Below are positions 1-8,780 of a stretch of DNA of 64,000 nucleotides, one piece after another (position 1 is the stretch's first letter; each line of letters begins with the position of its first letter). The stretch is from Lawsonibacter sp900766145 (GTDB taxonomy: Bacteria; Bacillota; Clostridia; Oscillospirales; Oscillospiraceae): NCBI RefSeq assembly GCF_030372275.1, contig NZ_JAUDDJ010000012.1, one strand, 5' to 3'. The translations under genes were made by a program, and so were the position numbers. The notes beneath the pieces were generated by a model that had not been told where the DNA came from, made no database searches, and saw nothing but the letters and a program-made list of their open reading frames with translations.

Positions 1-1
1 G

Positions 2-400
2 TTTGTCTCCTTTGGGCAGATCAGCCTGGCTTACGGGGCAGGCACAGGGGAGAGCGCCATCTATCGTGGCATGGTCCAGGAGGTTTCCCTGCGGCAGGTC
101 CGGCGGGAGGAGAACGGCGGATTCCGGGAGGTGCTGAAGTGCCGGGATGAGGGGGCCCTGACCGACTATCTGGCCTCTCTGCCTCTGTCGGAAATCGTGG
201 ACGGCGGCGACGATTTCTATGGAAAAGAGGGAGAGGAGATCGTCCTGCTGTATGACGCCCCGGAGGATATCCTGTCCGTGATGCTGTGGGACGACTATAT
301 CAGGGTGATGCCCTTTTGGGAAAACCGTGCGTACTACTACCATGTGTCCGGCGGGCTGGACTGGGAGACACTGAACCAGCTGCTGGGGGAGCCCGCCTAA
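2..400 (+). CDS. Hypothetical protein, 3' part only
   Basis: The reading frame is open from the first bases of the window, so the true start lies upstream; the ATG at 71 is internal. The visible 132 residues are acidic and soluble, without membrane segments or a family motif I recognise. A GDDFYGKEGEE stretch followed by alternating hydrophobic residues suggests a small alpha/beta fold. It ends at a TAA 29 bp before a strong hairpin terminator, so it is probably the last gene of its transcript. No function is assigned. Confidence 0.6.
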   Translation, partial: FVSFGQISLAYGAGTGESAIYRGMVQEVSLRQVRREENGGFREVLKCRDEGALTDYLASLPLSEIVDGGDDFYGKEGEEIVLLYDAPEDILSVMLWDDYIRVMPFWENRAYYYHVSGGLDWETLNQLLGEPA

Positions 401-428
401 GCCAGCATGCATCCGAAATACAAAAGAA

Positions 429-468
429 AGCTCCGGCCGTCTCCAAACAGACGGCCGGAGCTGTTTTT
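429..468. terminator. Rho-independent terminator
   Basis: A perfect 14-bp stem (AGCTCCGGCCGTCT and its complement) with a six-base loop is followed by five T on the + strand and flanked by A-rich sequence for the - strand. It lies between convergent genes and can serve both. Confidence 0.85.
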
Positions 469-652
469 ACAGGGCGGCGCTGGGCAAGTGCTCCACAAAG
501 CCCTGAAGCTGGGCCTGGGAGGTCAGCTTGGGCAGCTGATCCAGAATGGCTTGGCGCTGCTGGGGAGTGCAGCTGTCAAAGAAGCGGGAAGATTGGGGGT
601 ACTGCCGCAGCAGGGTCCCAAAGGTCTCCATCTGATGGTTTGCTTGATTCAT
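467..652 (-). CDS. Small conserved-looking protein, unknown function
   Basis: A 61-residue soluble protein, rich in glutamine, beginning MNQANHQMETFGTLLRQYP and containing FFDSCTPQQRQAILDQLP. The residues fit two or three amphipathic helices. A GAGGTG ribosome site lies five bases before the ATG. It follows the acyltransferase relic on the same strand by 47 bp and ends inside the terminator hairpin, so it could be the last cistron of the sigma/DUF4179 operon. I cannot name a family with certainty. Confidence 0.6.
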   Translation of the reverse strand: MNQANHQMETFGTLLRQYPQSSRFFDSCTPQQRQAILDQLPKLTSQAQLQGFVEHLPSAAL

Positions 653-699
653 GGTATCACCTCGGCCTTAGTATGCCGGGGCAGAGGAAATCTTATCCC

Positions 700-1760
700 T
701 TACAGCAGTAATTTTGCAAACGGCAGCCGAGAGATGACGCCCATCAGCAGAAACGAGAGCAGGACAGTCAGAGAGATTTGAGCGCAGAGATAGGGAACGG
801 TGGTCCAGCCTGTGCCCAGCAGCCGGTCGGTGAACTCCAGCAGTAAGATGTGGACCCAAAAGACGCCGAAGGACAGCGCCGGGAAAGATGCGCCAGAGGC
901 CTGGCCACAGCCTGCTCAGTCCGGGGATGGGTTTGGAGAAAGGTGCGCACCCACAAAAACAGCGCCGCTGCCACAAAATAATGGCTGAGCCGGTAGCCGC
1001 TCTGGGAGGGGAGGGGAATAGACTGGGCGGTGGAGGTAGCAAGGTCGGTGACGAGGTCCATGAAATAGCCTGCCCCACCGGCCAGATAGACTGCCATTCT
1101 GGCTGGGCGTGGAACTTCGGTTGTGCCCAGCAGAAAGCCCAGAATGAAGTAGCCCAGCAGCCCCTCTGCCATAGGGGTATAGACGACAGCCTGAAAGGGC
1201 AGGATGCAGTTGATCAAAGGGAGGATAGAGGTAGGGAAGACGGCAACGGCCAGCAGGATCATAAGGTAGCTCCGCCCGCCGTGCTGGGCAAGAAAGCCCA
1301 GCACGGGAGCCACCAGGTAGATTCCCAGAATAGTGTAGAGAAACCACATATGGTAGCAGCTTCCGGTGGTGAGCAGGGTGCGGAAATAGTCTGCAAGACC
1401 GAAGCGGAAGCTGTCAGGGTGCGTCCGGAGCAGCAGATAGATCCCATTCCATACTGCCAGGGGTAGAAGCAGGCGGGGAAGACGGCGGCGGTAAAAGGAC
1501 AATGGCGTATGGATGGCCGGGTCCTGGAGCAGGAGAAAGCCGCTGATCATGAAAAACAGGGGAACGCCCGCCCGATTGAAGGGATTTTGCAGTAGGCAGA
1601 GGTACCACCCTGGATGCCCCAGATGTTTGGTATCCACCAGAACGGGGGCCATGGCGTGGAGGATGATCACCAACAGGATGGCCAGAACCCGCAGAGCGTC
1701 CAGAAAGACCAGCCGGGGAGCCGTGAGAATGGATGGGCTGGAGATAGGTGCTGTGCTCAT
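700..1760 (-). pseudogene. Acyltransferase 3 family membrane protein, frameshifted near its C-terminus
   Basis: An integral membrane O-acyltransferase of the Acyl_transf_3 type, which usually acylates surface sugars or envelope lipids. The N-terminus shows the family pattern FLDALRVLAILLVIILHA, then PLFFMISGFLLL and about ten hydrophobic helices. The uninterrupted frame runs to 768 but turns into arginine/serine-rich nonsense after position about 880. Reading one frame over from there restores a typical ending (LSFGVFWVHILL, then a last helix) that stops at 700. The simplest cause is one base lost around 876-882. The start overlaps the stop of the DUF4179 gene by four bases, so it is co-transcribed with the sigma factor. 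It may be inactive, or the frameshift may be a sequence error. Confidence 0.8.
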
Positions 1761-3193
1761 GGTAAAATCATTAAAGTGCCGGTAAAGATGCCGTCAGCAT
1801 CGGTTAATTGGTGATACGACAGCGGCAGGTGATTTAGAATGTGGACCGGAGCCGTGAGAACTCCATTCTCCATCAAAATCATGCCCCGGGCATATTCGGG
1901 ATGCTTGGACTGGTCCAGCTGTTCCTGAGTTATCTTGGAGAGTGGGTCCTCCAGGGTCCCGTTCACCTCATATTGACTTTGTCCCACGGTGAGATGCAAG
2001 GTGACCTCACGGTAAGTGATGTCAGCGCTTTGGGTACTCTCGTCCCACTGGTAGTCGGCCCCCAGCTTTTGGCACAGCTCCTCCACCGGAAAGCGGAAGA
2101 AATGGTTTTCTCCAGGAATGATCTCGGTACAGGTGAAGGGGCAGAGATTCTCGGGCACATCGGCAGGGAAGGGATCAGAGCCGTCCAGAGGGAACTCCAT
2201 ATCACCCAAAATGATAGAGGCCACTTGGTCCAGGTCTACCGGGGTATCAGTCTGATACTGCACCTGAAAGAGCATATCATCAAGGTTGATGCGGGTGGTA
2301 TGCTCCAAAAAGGTATAGCCCAGCTGCGTCCGGGTCAAGATTTGTCCATCCTTCATGCGCAGGAAGATCAGCGGAGGATTATCGGCATCTCGCTGCGCAT
2401 CCCAGTAGGTCCCTACATAGGAGAGACTGACGGGGGAGAGCTCCAACGACTGGACAAATACCGTCGGCCCACCCGGATATTCCGGTTGTATATCCCGGTC
2501 AATGGACAGCTGGACAGTCTCCATGGCCGTGTTCGTGGGAATCTCAACCGCGCATTCTTTGCCCATAAAGCCCAGCCAGAACAGAATGGGGCCGGTACCG
2601 ATCTGGCGGTCAGCGTCTATGAGGGAGATCTTCACCCGCCAGGAACGGCTGGTGTCAGATGGAGCGGGAAGGCTCTGATATTGGATTCCGGATGTAGAGA
2701 CTCCGCTGTCGACAAAGGTGGCCCAGAAGGTGTCCGGACCGGCGGAGCCGTTGTCCATCAAAGAATCCACCATCTCCTGCCCCCAAACCTCTCGGTGGCT
2801 CTCGGCAATGACTTTGTTGCTTATCAGGTCCTCCACGGCCTGGTCGTTCAGGCCCTCCACGGTGATGACGGCATAGAGGGTTTGGCTGTCGCAGACGGCG
2901 CTGTCCACCGTCAGCCGGTAGTCCTGGTTTTCCGCGCTGCCTACGGCGGTCTGGACGTAGGGCTCCACCTGGCTGGTGTCGCCGTGGAAGAACACCTCCA
3001 GTACGCCCCAGCGGTAGGCCACGGCAAAGGCGCTTCCGGTCATGAGCACCGCCGCAGCAGCCAGCGCGGCCCCCACCCGCCAATTCCGCTTTTTTGGGCG
3101 CTGTGTCTGAGCCTCCAGGGCCTGTAAAATCCGCTGCTCTGCCTGAGGGGGAAGATGGAGCTGGTCCATCGCTTCGTTATAGTCCTGTTTCAT
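1757..3193 (-). CDS. DUF4179-type membrane-anchored partner of an ECF-like sigma factor
   Basis: A 478-residue protein with a short cytoplasmic N-terminus, a single membrane helix at about residues 41-61 (ALAAAAVLMTGSAFAVAY), then a large extracytoplasmic region. The first extracellular part matches the DUF4179 style found in putative anti-sigma factors of Clostridia. The C-terminal 110 residues (FPVEELCQKLGADYQW onward) resemble the copper-amine-oxidase-N stalk domain used for wall or ligand binding. It overlaps the 3' end of the sigma gene by 17 bp, the usual sigma/anti-sigma coupling. Its role as anti-sigma factor or surface sensor is inferred from this arrangement; no zinc anti-sigma motif is visible. 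Confidence 0.75.
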   Translation of the reverse strand: MKQDYNEAMDQLHLPPQAEQRILQALEAQTQRPKKRNWRVGAALAAAAVLMTGSAFAVAYRWGVLEVFFHGDTSQVEPYVQTAVGSAENQDYRLTVDSAVCDSQTLYAVITVEGLNDQAVEDLISNKVIAESHREVWGQEMVDSLMDNGSAGPDTFWATFVDSGVSTSGIQYQSLPAPSDTSRSWRVKISLIDADRQIGTGPILFWLGFMGKECAVEIPTNTAMETVQLSIDRDIQPEYPGGPTVFVQSLELSPVSLSYVGTYWDAQRDADNPPLIFLRMKDGQILTRTQLGYTFLEHTTRINLDDMLFQVQYQTDTPVDLDQVASIILGDMEFPLDGSDPFPADVPENLCPFTCTEIIPGENHFFRFPVEELCQKLGADYQWDESTQSADITYREVTLHLTVGQSQYEVNGTLEDPLSKITQEQLDQSKHPEYARGMILMENGVLTAPVHILNHLPLSYHQLTDADGIFTGTLMILP

Positions 3194-3650
3194 AGTATCC
3201 CTCCTGTTCCAAGGTAGCTTTCAAGGTTTTCCTGGCCCGATGCAGCCGGGTGGTCACCGCGCTCTGGCTGGTGTGCAGCATGCGGCCGATCTCTTCGGTG
3301 GAAAACCCCTCGTAATAAAAAAGATAGAGTACCGCCCGGTCCTTGGGTCTCTGCTGCATCACATGGGTCAGCAGAGGGGTGTATTCCGGTGCGGCCACCG
3401 CCAGCGCCTCATCCAGCGAGACGGTGGAACGCCGACGAAGCCAGCGGTACAGGCTGCGGCACTCGTTGGCCGTCACCTGAAGCAGCCAGGCCCGTTCCTT
3501 TCCCGGCTCCAGTTCCGGCTGTTTTTCCATCAGCTTGAGAAATACCGTCTGGGTCACGTCCTCCGCGTCGGCAGGGAAACCGGTCAAGGACAGGGCCAGC
3601 CGGTAGACAGCATCTTTGTATTGATGGAACAGCCGCAGTATTTCATCCAT
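3177..3650 (-). CDS. ECF-like sigma-70 family RNA polymerase sigma factor
   Basis: A 157-residue sigma factor. Region 2 covers roughly residues 10-75 (YRLALSLTGFPADAEDVTQTVFLKLM), and region 4 near 105-150 has the helix-turn-helix (GFSTEEIGRMLHTSQSAVTTRLHRAR). The length is normal for ECF factors. It heads an operon with the DUF4179 protein and the broken acyltransferase, which suggests control of envelope modification in response to a surface signal. A second, unrelated copy of this sigma/DUF4179 module lies at 56.9-59.1 kb. Confidence 0.88.
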   Translation of the reverse strand: MDEILRLFHQYKDAVYRLALSLTGFPADAEDVTQTVFLKLMEKQPELEPGKERAWLLQVTANECRSLYRWLRRRSTVSLDEALAVAAPEYTPLLTHVMQQRPKDRAVLYLFYYEGFSTEEIGRMLHTSQSAVTTRLHRARKTLKATLEQEGYYETGL

Positions 3651-3748
3651 TTCCTGCGCTCCTTTCCCCAGTTTGAGATCTCACTTATATAACGCGCCGA
3701 CAGACCGGTTTGTCACAGATGGGAGGAAGATTTTTATCATAACTATAA

Positions 3749-3786
3749 CATAGGAGCAGGCCCCAAACGGGACCTGCTCCTATGTT
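3749..3786. terminator. Hairpin, probable terminator of the XRE-TPR gene
   Basis: A long stem (ACATAGGAGCAGG pairing with its complement, one mismatch further in) with an AAAC loop. It lies 30 bp beyond the - strand XRE-TPR gene. The downstream U-run is poor, so termination efficiency is uncertain. Confidence 0.6.
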
Positions 3787-3814
3787 GTGTATGGAAGAAA
3801 GAAACATGTTCCAG

Positions 3815-4861
3815 TCAGCCCTCGCCCTCCAGCAGCAGGCGCAGCTGCTCATACTCCGGGCTGCCCCGGAAGAAGGCAAACTCCTTGCTGTGCTCCAGGT
3901 CGTCCAGAATGCGGCTGCGGAGCTGTTGGGCGATGGCCGTCACATCTCCGCCGTTTAAGGTGCGGTAGATGGGGCTTTTCTGGGGCTCCCATGGCTGGGT
4001 AAGGGCGGGCAGTACCTTGCTCAGCACCTCCAGACAGCCTGTCCGGTCCTTTTTCAGGGTTGCCAGCTGCAATCTGGCGATGTATGGAGTCCACTGTGTC
4101 ATATGGAGCAGGCCGGATACCTGTTCATAGACCTGGGCACAGGATTGGGCATCCTCATCCCGGCCCTCCTTGAGGGCAATATCCATTAGGTTCATTAGGG
4201 CCGTCTGAATATGGGTGGCACTGTGGAGAATTCGACGCTCCCAGAGGGGCAAGGCCTGTTCGTACTTCTCCTGCTGGGTATATAGAATGGCTAACTGCTC
4301 CTCCTTGTCGATGGTGGAAGAGAGGATGGACTGGATAAGCTCCTCCGCCTGGGCAAAGTCCTTGCGGTTGCGGTGGTAGGAAATGCACATGGTGAGGGCG
4401 GCGTCCCGGATCTCTGGTGTCTGGCTCTGGGACATGCTCTCATAAAAGGGAATCAAGCGGTCAGTATAGGCGTCCGGGTTTGGGACGCCGTGGAGAAAGC
4501 GGGCGCCGTCCAGATAGAAAATGGTGGTGTAGATCAGTTTCTCGCAGGTGGGATACTGATGGATCTGGTCCATGGCATGTTGAAAGGCGGCCTCATAGCC
4601 CTCCTGAGTGACCATACGGTCCAGCTCCCCGGCAAAGCGGGCAATCTCCTCATCCGTCAGGTCCTCCTGGAAGGAGAGCAGGGTGTTGAGGTCGGTCCTT
4701 AATACCCGGGCCAGAGCGGGCAGGGTGGTGATGTCCGGGTATGTGGTGCCTTTTTCCCATTTGTGGACTGCCGGGGCCGACACCCCCAGACAGTCGGCCA
4801 GCTGTTCCTGGGTGAGGGAGAGGGCTTTTCGCCTCTCACGGACGATCTCGCCGAGCTTCAT
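3815..4861 (-). CDS. XRE-family regulator with C-terminal TPR-like repeats
   Basis: A 348-residue regulator. Residues 1-60 form an XRE helix-turn-helix (LGEIVRERRKALSLTQEQLADCLGVSAPAVHKWE). The rest is all-helical, with alternating small and aromatic residues (EEQLAILYTQQEKYEQALPLWE), as in tetratricopeptide repeats. Proteins of this build often sense a peptide or nutritional state. A GGGAGGTAA ribosome site lies seven bases before the ATG. The gene is divergent from the alpha/beta hydrolase at 5046, whose expression it may control from the shared 184-bp intergenic region. Confidence 0.85.
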   Translation of the reverse strand: MKLGEIVRERRKALSLTQEQLADCLGVSAPAVHKWEKGTTYPDITTLPALARVLRTDLNTLLSFQEDLTDEEIARFAGELDRMVTQEGYEAAFQHAMDQIHQYPTCEKLIYTTIFYLDGARFLHGVPNPDAYTDRLIPFYESMSQSQTPEIRDAALTMCISYHRNRKDFAQAEELIQSILSSTIDKEEQLAILYTQQEKYEQALPLWERRILHSATHIQTALMNLMDIALKEGRDEDAQSCAQVYEQVSGLLHMTQWTPYIARLQLATLKKDRTGCLEVLSKVLPALTQPWEPQKSPIYRTLNGGDVTAIAQQLRSRILDDLEHSKEFAFFRGSPEYEQLRLLLEGEG

Positions 4862-5045
4862 CGTATTACCTCCCGTATTTTTATACTACCATCATAACAG
4901 AGACGGGGGGAGTGGGACAAGAACGCAGTAGTTATATAGAAGGGTCAAAAAAGTAACCGCTGGTTATTTTAGTTGCCCCCTTGCATCAGGGAGGGAATGC
5001 TCCTATACTCAGGGAAGAATAGACTTATACAGGAGGAAAGCGGCG

Positions 5046-5861
5046 ATGCAGCAAAAGACCTATTCCACTGGGCGCGGGACCATATGCTACTGGGTGGAGC
5101 ACTGTCCGTTCTCGGTGTGGACGCTGGTGTTTCTGCCGGGCCTCACAGCCGATCATACCTTATTTGACAGGCAGATCGCGTATTTTTCCGGCCGGTACTC
5201 CATCTTGGTCTGGGATGCACCGGGGCACGGGGCCTCCCGGCCTTTTCCGCTGGATTTTTCTCTGGAATGCCAGGCCCAGTGGCTGCATGACATTCTGAGC
5301 AGGGAGGAGGTGCAGTCCTTCTGCCTGATCGGTCAATCCATGGGAGGTTATGTGGCCCAGTGCTTTTTGCAGCGATATCCCAACGAGGCGGGGGGATTTA
5401 TTGCCATTGACTCCGCACCTCTCAAGCGGCGCTATGTGACCGGGGCGGAGCTTTGGGCCCTGCGGCATTGTGAGCCTATCTACCGCCTGTATCCCTGGAA
5501 GGCGCTCCAGCGCGCGGCAGTGCGGGGCTGTGCCTGCACCCAGCAGGGACAGGCAGTGATGGAGCAGATGATGAGCGCCTATACCCGGGAGGAGTACTGT
5601 GCCCTGGCCGGACACGGCTACCGGATGCTGGCCCAGGCGATGGCGGCCGACCTGCCCTATGAGATCCCCTGTCCGGCGCTTCTGTTGTGCGGGGAGCACG
5701 ACCGGGCCGCCTCCACCCGGCGGTATAACAAGGCGTGGGCGAAGGGGGAGGGGCTGCCTCTGGTGTGGGTGCCTGGAGCGGGACACAATTCCAACACGGA
5801 CAACGCCCCGGCAGTTAACCAGCAGATTGAAGCGTTTATGCATCGTGCAGCAGAAAGCTGA
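5046..5861 (+). CDS. Alpha/beta-hydrolase fold enzyme
   Basis: A 271-residue cytoplasmic hydrolase of normal length for the family. The nucleophile elbow GQSMGG lies near residue 100, an oxyanion-loop region (FLPGLTADH) near residue 35, the acid candidate in CGEHDRAA near 218, and the catalytic histidine in PGAGHNSN near 249, giving a complete Ser-Asp-His set. A perfect AGGAGG site sits just before the ATG. The substrate cannot be read from sequence; relatives include esterases, lactonases and menaquinone-type hydrolases. The adjacent XRE-TPR gene is the likely regulator. Confidence 0.85.
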   Translation: MQQKTYSTGRGTICYWVEHCPFSVWTLVFLPGLTADHTLFDRQIAYFSGRYSILVWDAPGHGASRPFPLDFSLECQAQWLHDILSREEVQSFCLIGQSMGGYVAQCFLQRYPNEAGGFIAIDSAPLKRRYVTGAELWALRHCEPIYRLYPWKALQRAAVRGCACTQQGQAVMEQMMSAYTREEYCALAGHGYRMLAQAMAADLPYEIPCPALLLCGEHDRAASTRRYNKAWAKGEGLPLVWVPGAGHNSNTDNAPAVNQQIEAFMHRAAES

Positions 5862-5883
5862 CGTAATTTCATATACAGGAATA

Positions 5884-5930
5884 AAAAATCCGAACTGTGC
5901 GGCCTGACTGGGCCGTGCAGTTCGGATTTT
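5884..5930. terminator. Bidirectional terminator
   Basis: A hairpin with arms around AATCCGAACTG and CAGTTCGGATT, with A-run and T-run on opposite sides. It lies exactly between the convergent hydrolase and metallophosphoesterase genes. Confidence 0.88.
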
Positions 5931-5933
5931 GTT

Positions 5934-6596
5934 CTATGCTCCGGTTCCGCCTACATAGAACTCGGCCATATCGTCCAGACGCAGGCAGGCCAGGCGGCGG
6001 TGTGGGGCTTTCCGGTTGCCGCAGCCGCAGTCAATATCGATGATGCCATTCCCATGCCAGATGGAGAAATCCTCGTCCATCCTGCCGGTAAGAAAGACTG
6101 TGGGTGTGTGGCCGACAATGCAGATAGTGTTTGGGTAGGGACTAGTGCTGCCCGGTTCCGCCCGGCCCCAGATGCGGGCGTGGGGGTTGTCACCGGGAAA
6201 GCCGTGGACCAGATGAAAATTCCGGCCGCCGACAGTAATTTCCAAGCAGTCCGGAAGACCGGAGAGAAAACGCAGGATGCGGCTTCGCCTGTGGGGAGTG
6301 CTATGGTAGAGCAACTCCCGGTAGGTTTTCATGCCACCGTTCTGCCGCCACAGCTCCCGGGCACCGAATTCATTGTGGGGCCCCAGGGTGCTCAGGCACA
6401 TCTGCTCATGGTTGCCCAGGAGCATGGTCATGTTGGAAGCCTCCATGATCTGCTCCAGTATCTCTACGCCGCTAGGGCCACGGTCGATCACATCCCCGAG
6501 GATGTACAAATGATCTGTGTTAGAAAAATGGATCTGCTCCAGCATTTGCAGGAAAAAATCCCGTTCTCCGTGGAGGTCTGCCATACAATAGATCAT
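5934..6596 (-). CDS. Calcineurin-like metallophosphoesterase (PrpA/ApaH-like protein phosphatase type)
   Basis: A 220-residue enzyme with the classic metal-binding blocks in order: DLHGE near residue 8, GDVIDRG near 38, GNHE near 65, a histidine in HLVHGFPGDNPH, and GHTPT near 171. This is the pattern of bacterial serine/threonine phosphatases and Ap4A hydrolases. The open frame runs 240 bp further upstream, but the ATG at 6596 has a GGAGG site and starts directly at the conserved MIYCMADLHGE; the upstream extension is unlike the family. It probably dephosphorylates proteins or nucleotides in the cytoplasm; which is unknown. Confidence 0.85.
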   Translation of the reverse strand: MIYCMADLHGERDFFLQMLEQIHFSNTDHLYILGDVIDRGPSGVEILEQIMEASNMTMLLGNHEQMCLSTLGPHNEFGARELWRQNGGMKTYRELLYHSTPHRRSRILRFLSGLPDCLEITVGGRNFHLVHGFPGDNPHARIWGRAEPGSTSPYPNTICIVGHTPTVFLTGRMDEDFSIWHGNGIIDIDCGCGNRKAPHRRLACLRLDDMAEFYVGGTGA

Positions 6597-6737
6597 CGTC
6601 TCGCCTCCGTTCGAAATAGAGTAACCGAATTTTACCATACCGTCCAACAGGATGCAAGGAAACACGCAGGGATTGCGGTAGAATAAAAAGAAGGGTGTCC
6701 TCATCAGGTGTGTGGGAAGGGACGCACTACATTTTGT

Positions 6738-6813
6738 ACAAGCAAATAAACGCAAAACTCCCTGGACAATGTTTTTGCCCAGGGAGTTTTTAGCCCTATT
6801 GTCAAATAAAAGG
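6738..6813. repeat. Dispersed intergenic repeat A containing a terminator hairpin
   Basis: The core hairpin CTCCCTGG / CCAGGGAG (one unpaired base) has A and T runs on both sides and can end the - strand activator gene. The similarity to the copy at 20117-20195 extends beyond the hairpin: both begin ACAAG, carry GGACAAT in the loop, and are followed by CAAATAAAAGG. Such conservation outside the stem suggests a dispersed element rather than two independent terminators. Confidence 0.7.
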
Positions 6814-6852
6814 TGCAGTTCTTGTAGATGAATCAATTCAAAAGTCGGAGAG

Positions 6853-8256
6853 TTAAAGCTCTATCTCCAGTTTTTGAACCTTGTATTTCAGGGTCTGGCG
6901 AGGAATTCCAAGTAACTCGGCCGCTTGACTCAGATTACCATTGGTAAGGCGCAAAGCTTGTTCGATGTATTTTCGCTCCGTTTTCTTTACAATATCAGGC
7001 AAGGACTGGCAAAAGGTTCCGCTTTCAATTTTATCATCGTCCAGATCGTCTTTCGAAGGGGATAGTTCAGAGTTGATGACTTCTCGAAAGTAAATAGGGA
7101 GGTTGCGCGTTGTTAGAACATCGCTTTCACAAACAGAAACCATGTACTCCAAAATGTGTCGAAGCTCACGGACATTTCCCGGCCAGGTGTAGTTCATAAA
7201 CATTGTGACAAGGCTGGATGAGAGCCGATTTACTGTATTCCCATATCGAGTGGAGAATTCTTTGACAAAGTAATCAATGTATAAAGTAATATCCTCTTTT
7301 CTGTCTCGAAGCGGGACCAAATATATCATGTTACTGCTAAGACGGTAGAATAAATCTTCTCGAAATTGCCCCGATTTAATTAAATTTCTGGGGTTCTGAT
7401 TGACGGCCACAATGACTTTGACATTAACGCTTTTTTCGACCGGACTGCCGATCGGACGAATCATACCGTCTTGAATGACCCGCAGCAGCTTGGCTTGAAG
7501 ATACAAGGGCATGGAGTTTAATTCATCTAAAAAAAGAATACCGCCGTCAGCCAGCTCAAATAGCCCCTTTTTGTTTTCTGCCCCGGTAAAAGAACCTTTG
7601 CTGGTACCAAACAGCAGAGATTCAAACAAACTTTCCGGAATTGCTGCACAGTTTTGCGTGATGTATTTGTTTTTGGAAATGCCCATACAATTGGCAATCG
7701 CTTTCACAAACATTTCTTTTCCTGTGCCTGTCTCGCCGTAAATCAGTACAGGATTCATGCTGCGGGAAAAGATTTTCGCCTTTTTAATATTGTCCTGCAT
7801 TTCTTCGTTGCGCGTGATGATTTCATTAAAAGAAATTGCGGTGTCGGCGGGGAGAGTTTTTAACACCTTCATCTCGTTTTTAGAGCTGCGCATTGGGTCA
7901 TCAGGTTTGATCAGATCTCCGATAGAAGTAATGTCTTGGGAGAGCTCAATGGCGCCTACCACTTTACCATAGCGAATGATTGGGAAGGTAATGTTGTTTG
8001 TATGGTATTTTCGCCCCAGATAGTCGGAGAAGACTTGGTTCTGGCGATAAATAGTCTGTCCGGTTCTTAGACATTGTGCCATGGTACTGTTGGATTGATC
8101 AATGCCTGGATAGATCTCAAAGAACTTCTTTCCGTAATATTCCTCATATTCATTGGATTTAGGGTCTTGGTCAAAGCGGGGATTAAATCGCTGAGTAAAG
8201 AGTGGATTTAGATCCTGATCTACGATCATCATAGAATCCACATAATTTAGTTTCAT
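6853..8256 (-). CDS. Sigma-54-dependent transcriptional activator (PAS, AAA+, Fis HTH)
   Basis: A 467-residue bacterial enhancer-binding protein. Residues 1-115 resemble a PAS-type sensor (SMMIVDQDLNPLFTQRF). Residues 155-390 are the AAA+ domain: Walker A GETGTGKE, the sigma-54 contact loop as GSFTGA (A to S at the second position of GAFTGA), Walker B ILFLDE, and the arginine-finger region FREDLFYRL. The last 45 residues form a Fis-type helix-turn-helix (NLSQAAELLGIPRQTLKYKV). The build is that of RocR/PrdR-type activators of amino acid catabolism. It is divergent from the opine dehydrogenase, whose promoter has perfect sigma-54 boxes, so that operon is the evident target. Confidence 0.93.
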   Translation of the reverse strand: MKLNYVDSMMIVDQDLNPLFTQRFNPRFDQDPKSNEYEEYYGKKFFEIYPGIDQSNSTMAQCLRTGQTIYRQNQVFSDYLGRKYHTNNITFPIIRYGKVVGAIELSQDITSIGDLIKPDDPMRSSKNEMKVLKTLPADTAISFNEIITRNEEMQDNIKKAKIFSRSMNPVLIYGETGTGKEMFVKAIANCMGISKNKYITQNCAAIPESLFESLLFGTSKGSFTGAENKKGLFELADGGILFLDELNSMPLYLQAKLLRVIQDGMIRPIGSPVEKSVNVKVIVAVNQNPRNLIKSGQFREDLFYRLSSNMIYLVPLRDRKEDITLYIDYFVKEFSTRYGNTVNRLSSSLVTMFMNYTWPGNVRELRHILEYMVSVCESDVLTTRNLPIYFREVINSELSPSKDDLDDDKIESGTFCQSLPDIVKKTERKYIEQALRLTNGNLSQAAELLGIPRQTLKYKVQKLEIEL

Positions 8257-8534
8257 TACAAGACCTCCTTTTCAAGAATATTCTGCCAAAAAATATTGAT
8301 TGATTAAAGAACGGAATGGTGAGAAAAATAGTTTGTACCAATGGCAGAAATGAAGAGGGATGATTTGCGCAAAGCGGCAGGAATACATATTTTTTTGATA
8401 AAGGTGTAGAAGTTATATCAATTATATCATATAATATCCGATATACAATGCTAAATGGAAGAAAATATGCTTCTTTTTATATAGAGAAATCCTTTGCCAG
8501 GTGACATATATGTTTGTGTGTAAGAAGAACATAG

Positions 8535-8581
8535 TGGCGAATTTTTGCCATCGCCATACGGCTAGTGGCGAAAATTCGTCA
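8535..8581 (+). promoter_or_regulatory. Tandem upstream activator palindromes
   Basis: Two imperfect 16-bp palindromes, TGGCGAATTTTTGCCA at 8535-8550 and TGGCGAAAATTCGTCA at 8566-8581, have centres 31 bp apart (three helical turns). They lie about 140-180 bp before the -12 element, the usual position for an enhancer of a sigma-54 activator. The divergent AAA+ regulator is the likely binder (inference). Confidence 0.8.
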
Positions 8582-8702
8582 AAAATGCAGCTTTTGAATA
8601 GGAGGCATGCCAAAAAATAATTCAACCTCTGGTACCAGCGGTGCTGACCGGGGAAAAAATCAAAAAAAGGCCTCTTTTCGCGTTAATTGGTGGAAAAAAG
8701 AG

Positions 8703-8719
8703 TTGGCACGGTAATTGCT
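8703..8719 (+). promoter_or_regulatory. Sigma-54 (-24/-12) promoter of the opine dehydrogenase operon
   Basis: The sequence TTGGCACGGTAATTGCT matches the sigma-54 consensus TGGCAC-N5-TTGCW exactly, with GG at 8705-8706 and GC at 8717-8718 spaced one helical turn apart. It lies about 65 bp before the ATG at 8781. Confidence 0.92.
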
Positions 8720-8780
8720 CATGTAATATAGCGTGCACACACTTCAGTGAGTCACCAATTTTGGTTAGGAGGTATATGCA

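Noticed and set aside
5934..6836. 300-residue version of the metallophosphoesterase
   Set aside because: The first 80 residues are unlike the family, and a GGAGG site lies directly before the ATG at 6596.
8422..8625. 67-codon - strand frame in the regulator-dehydrogenase gap
   Set aside because: It overlaps the enhancer palindromes, is AT-rich and lacks a ribosome site or family.
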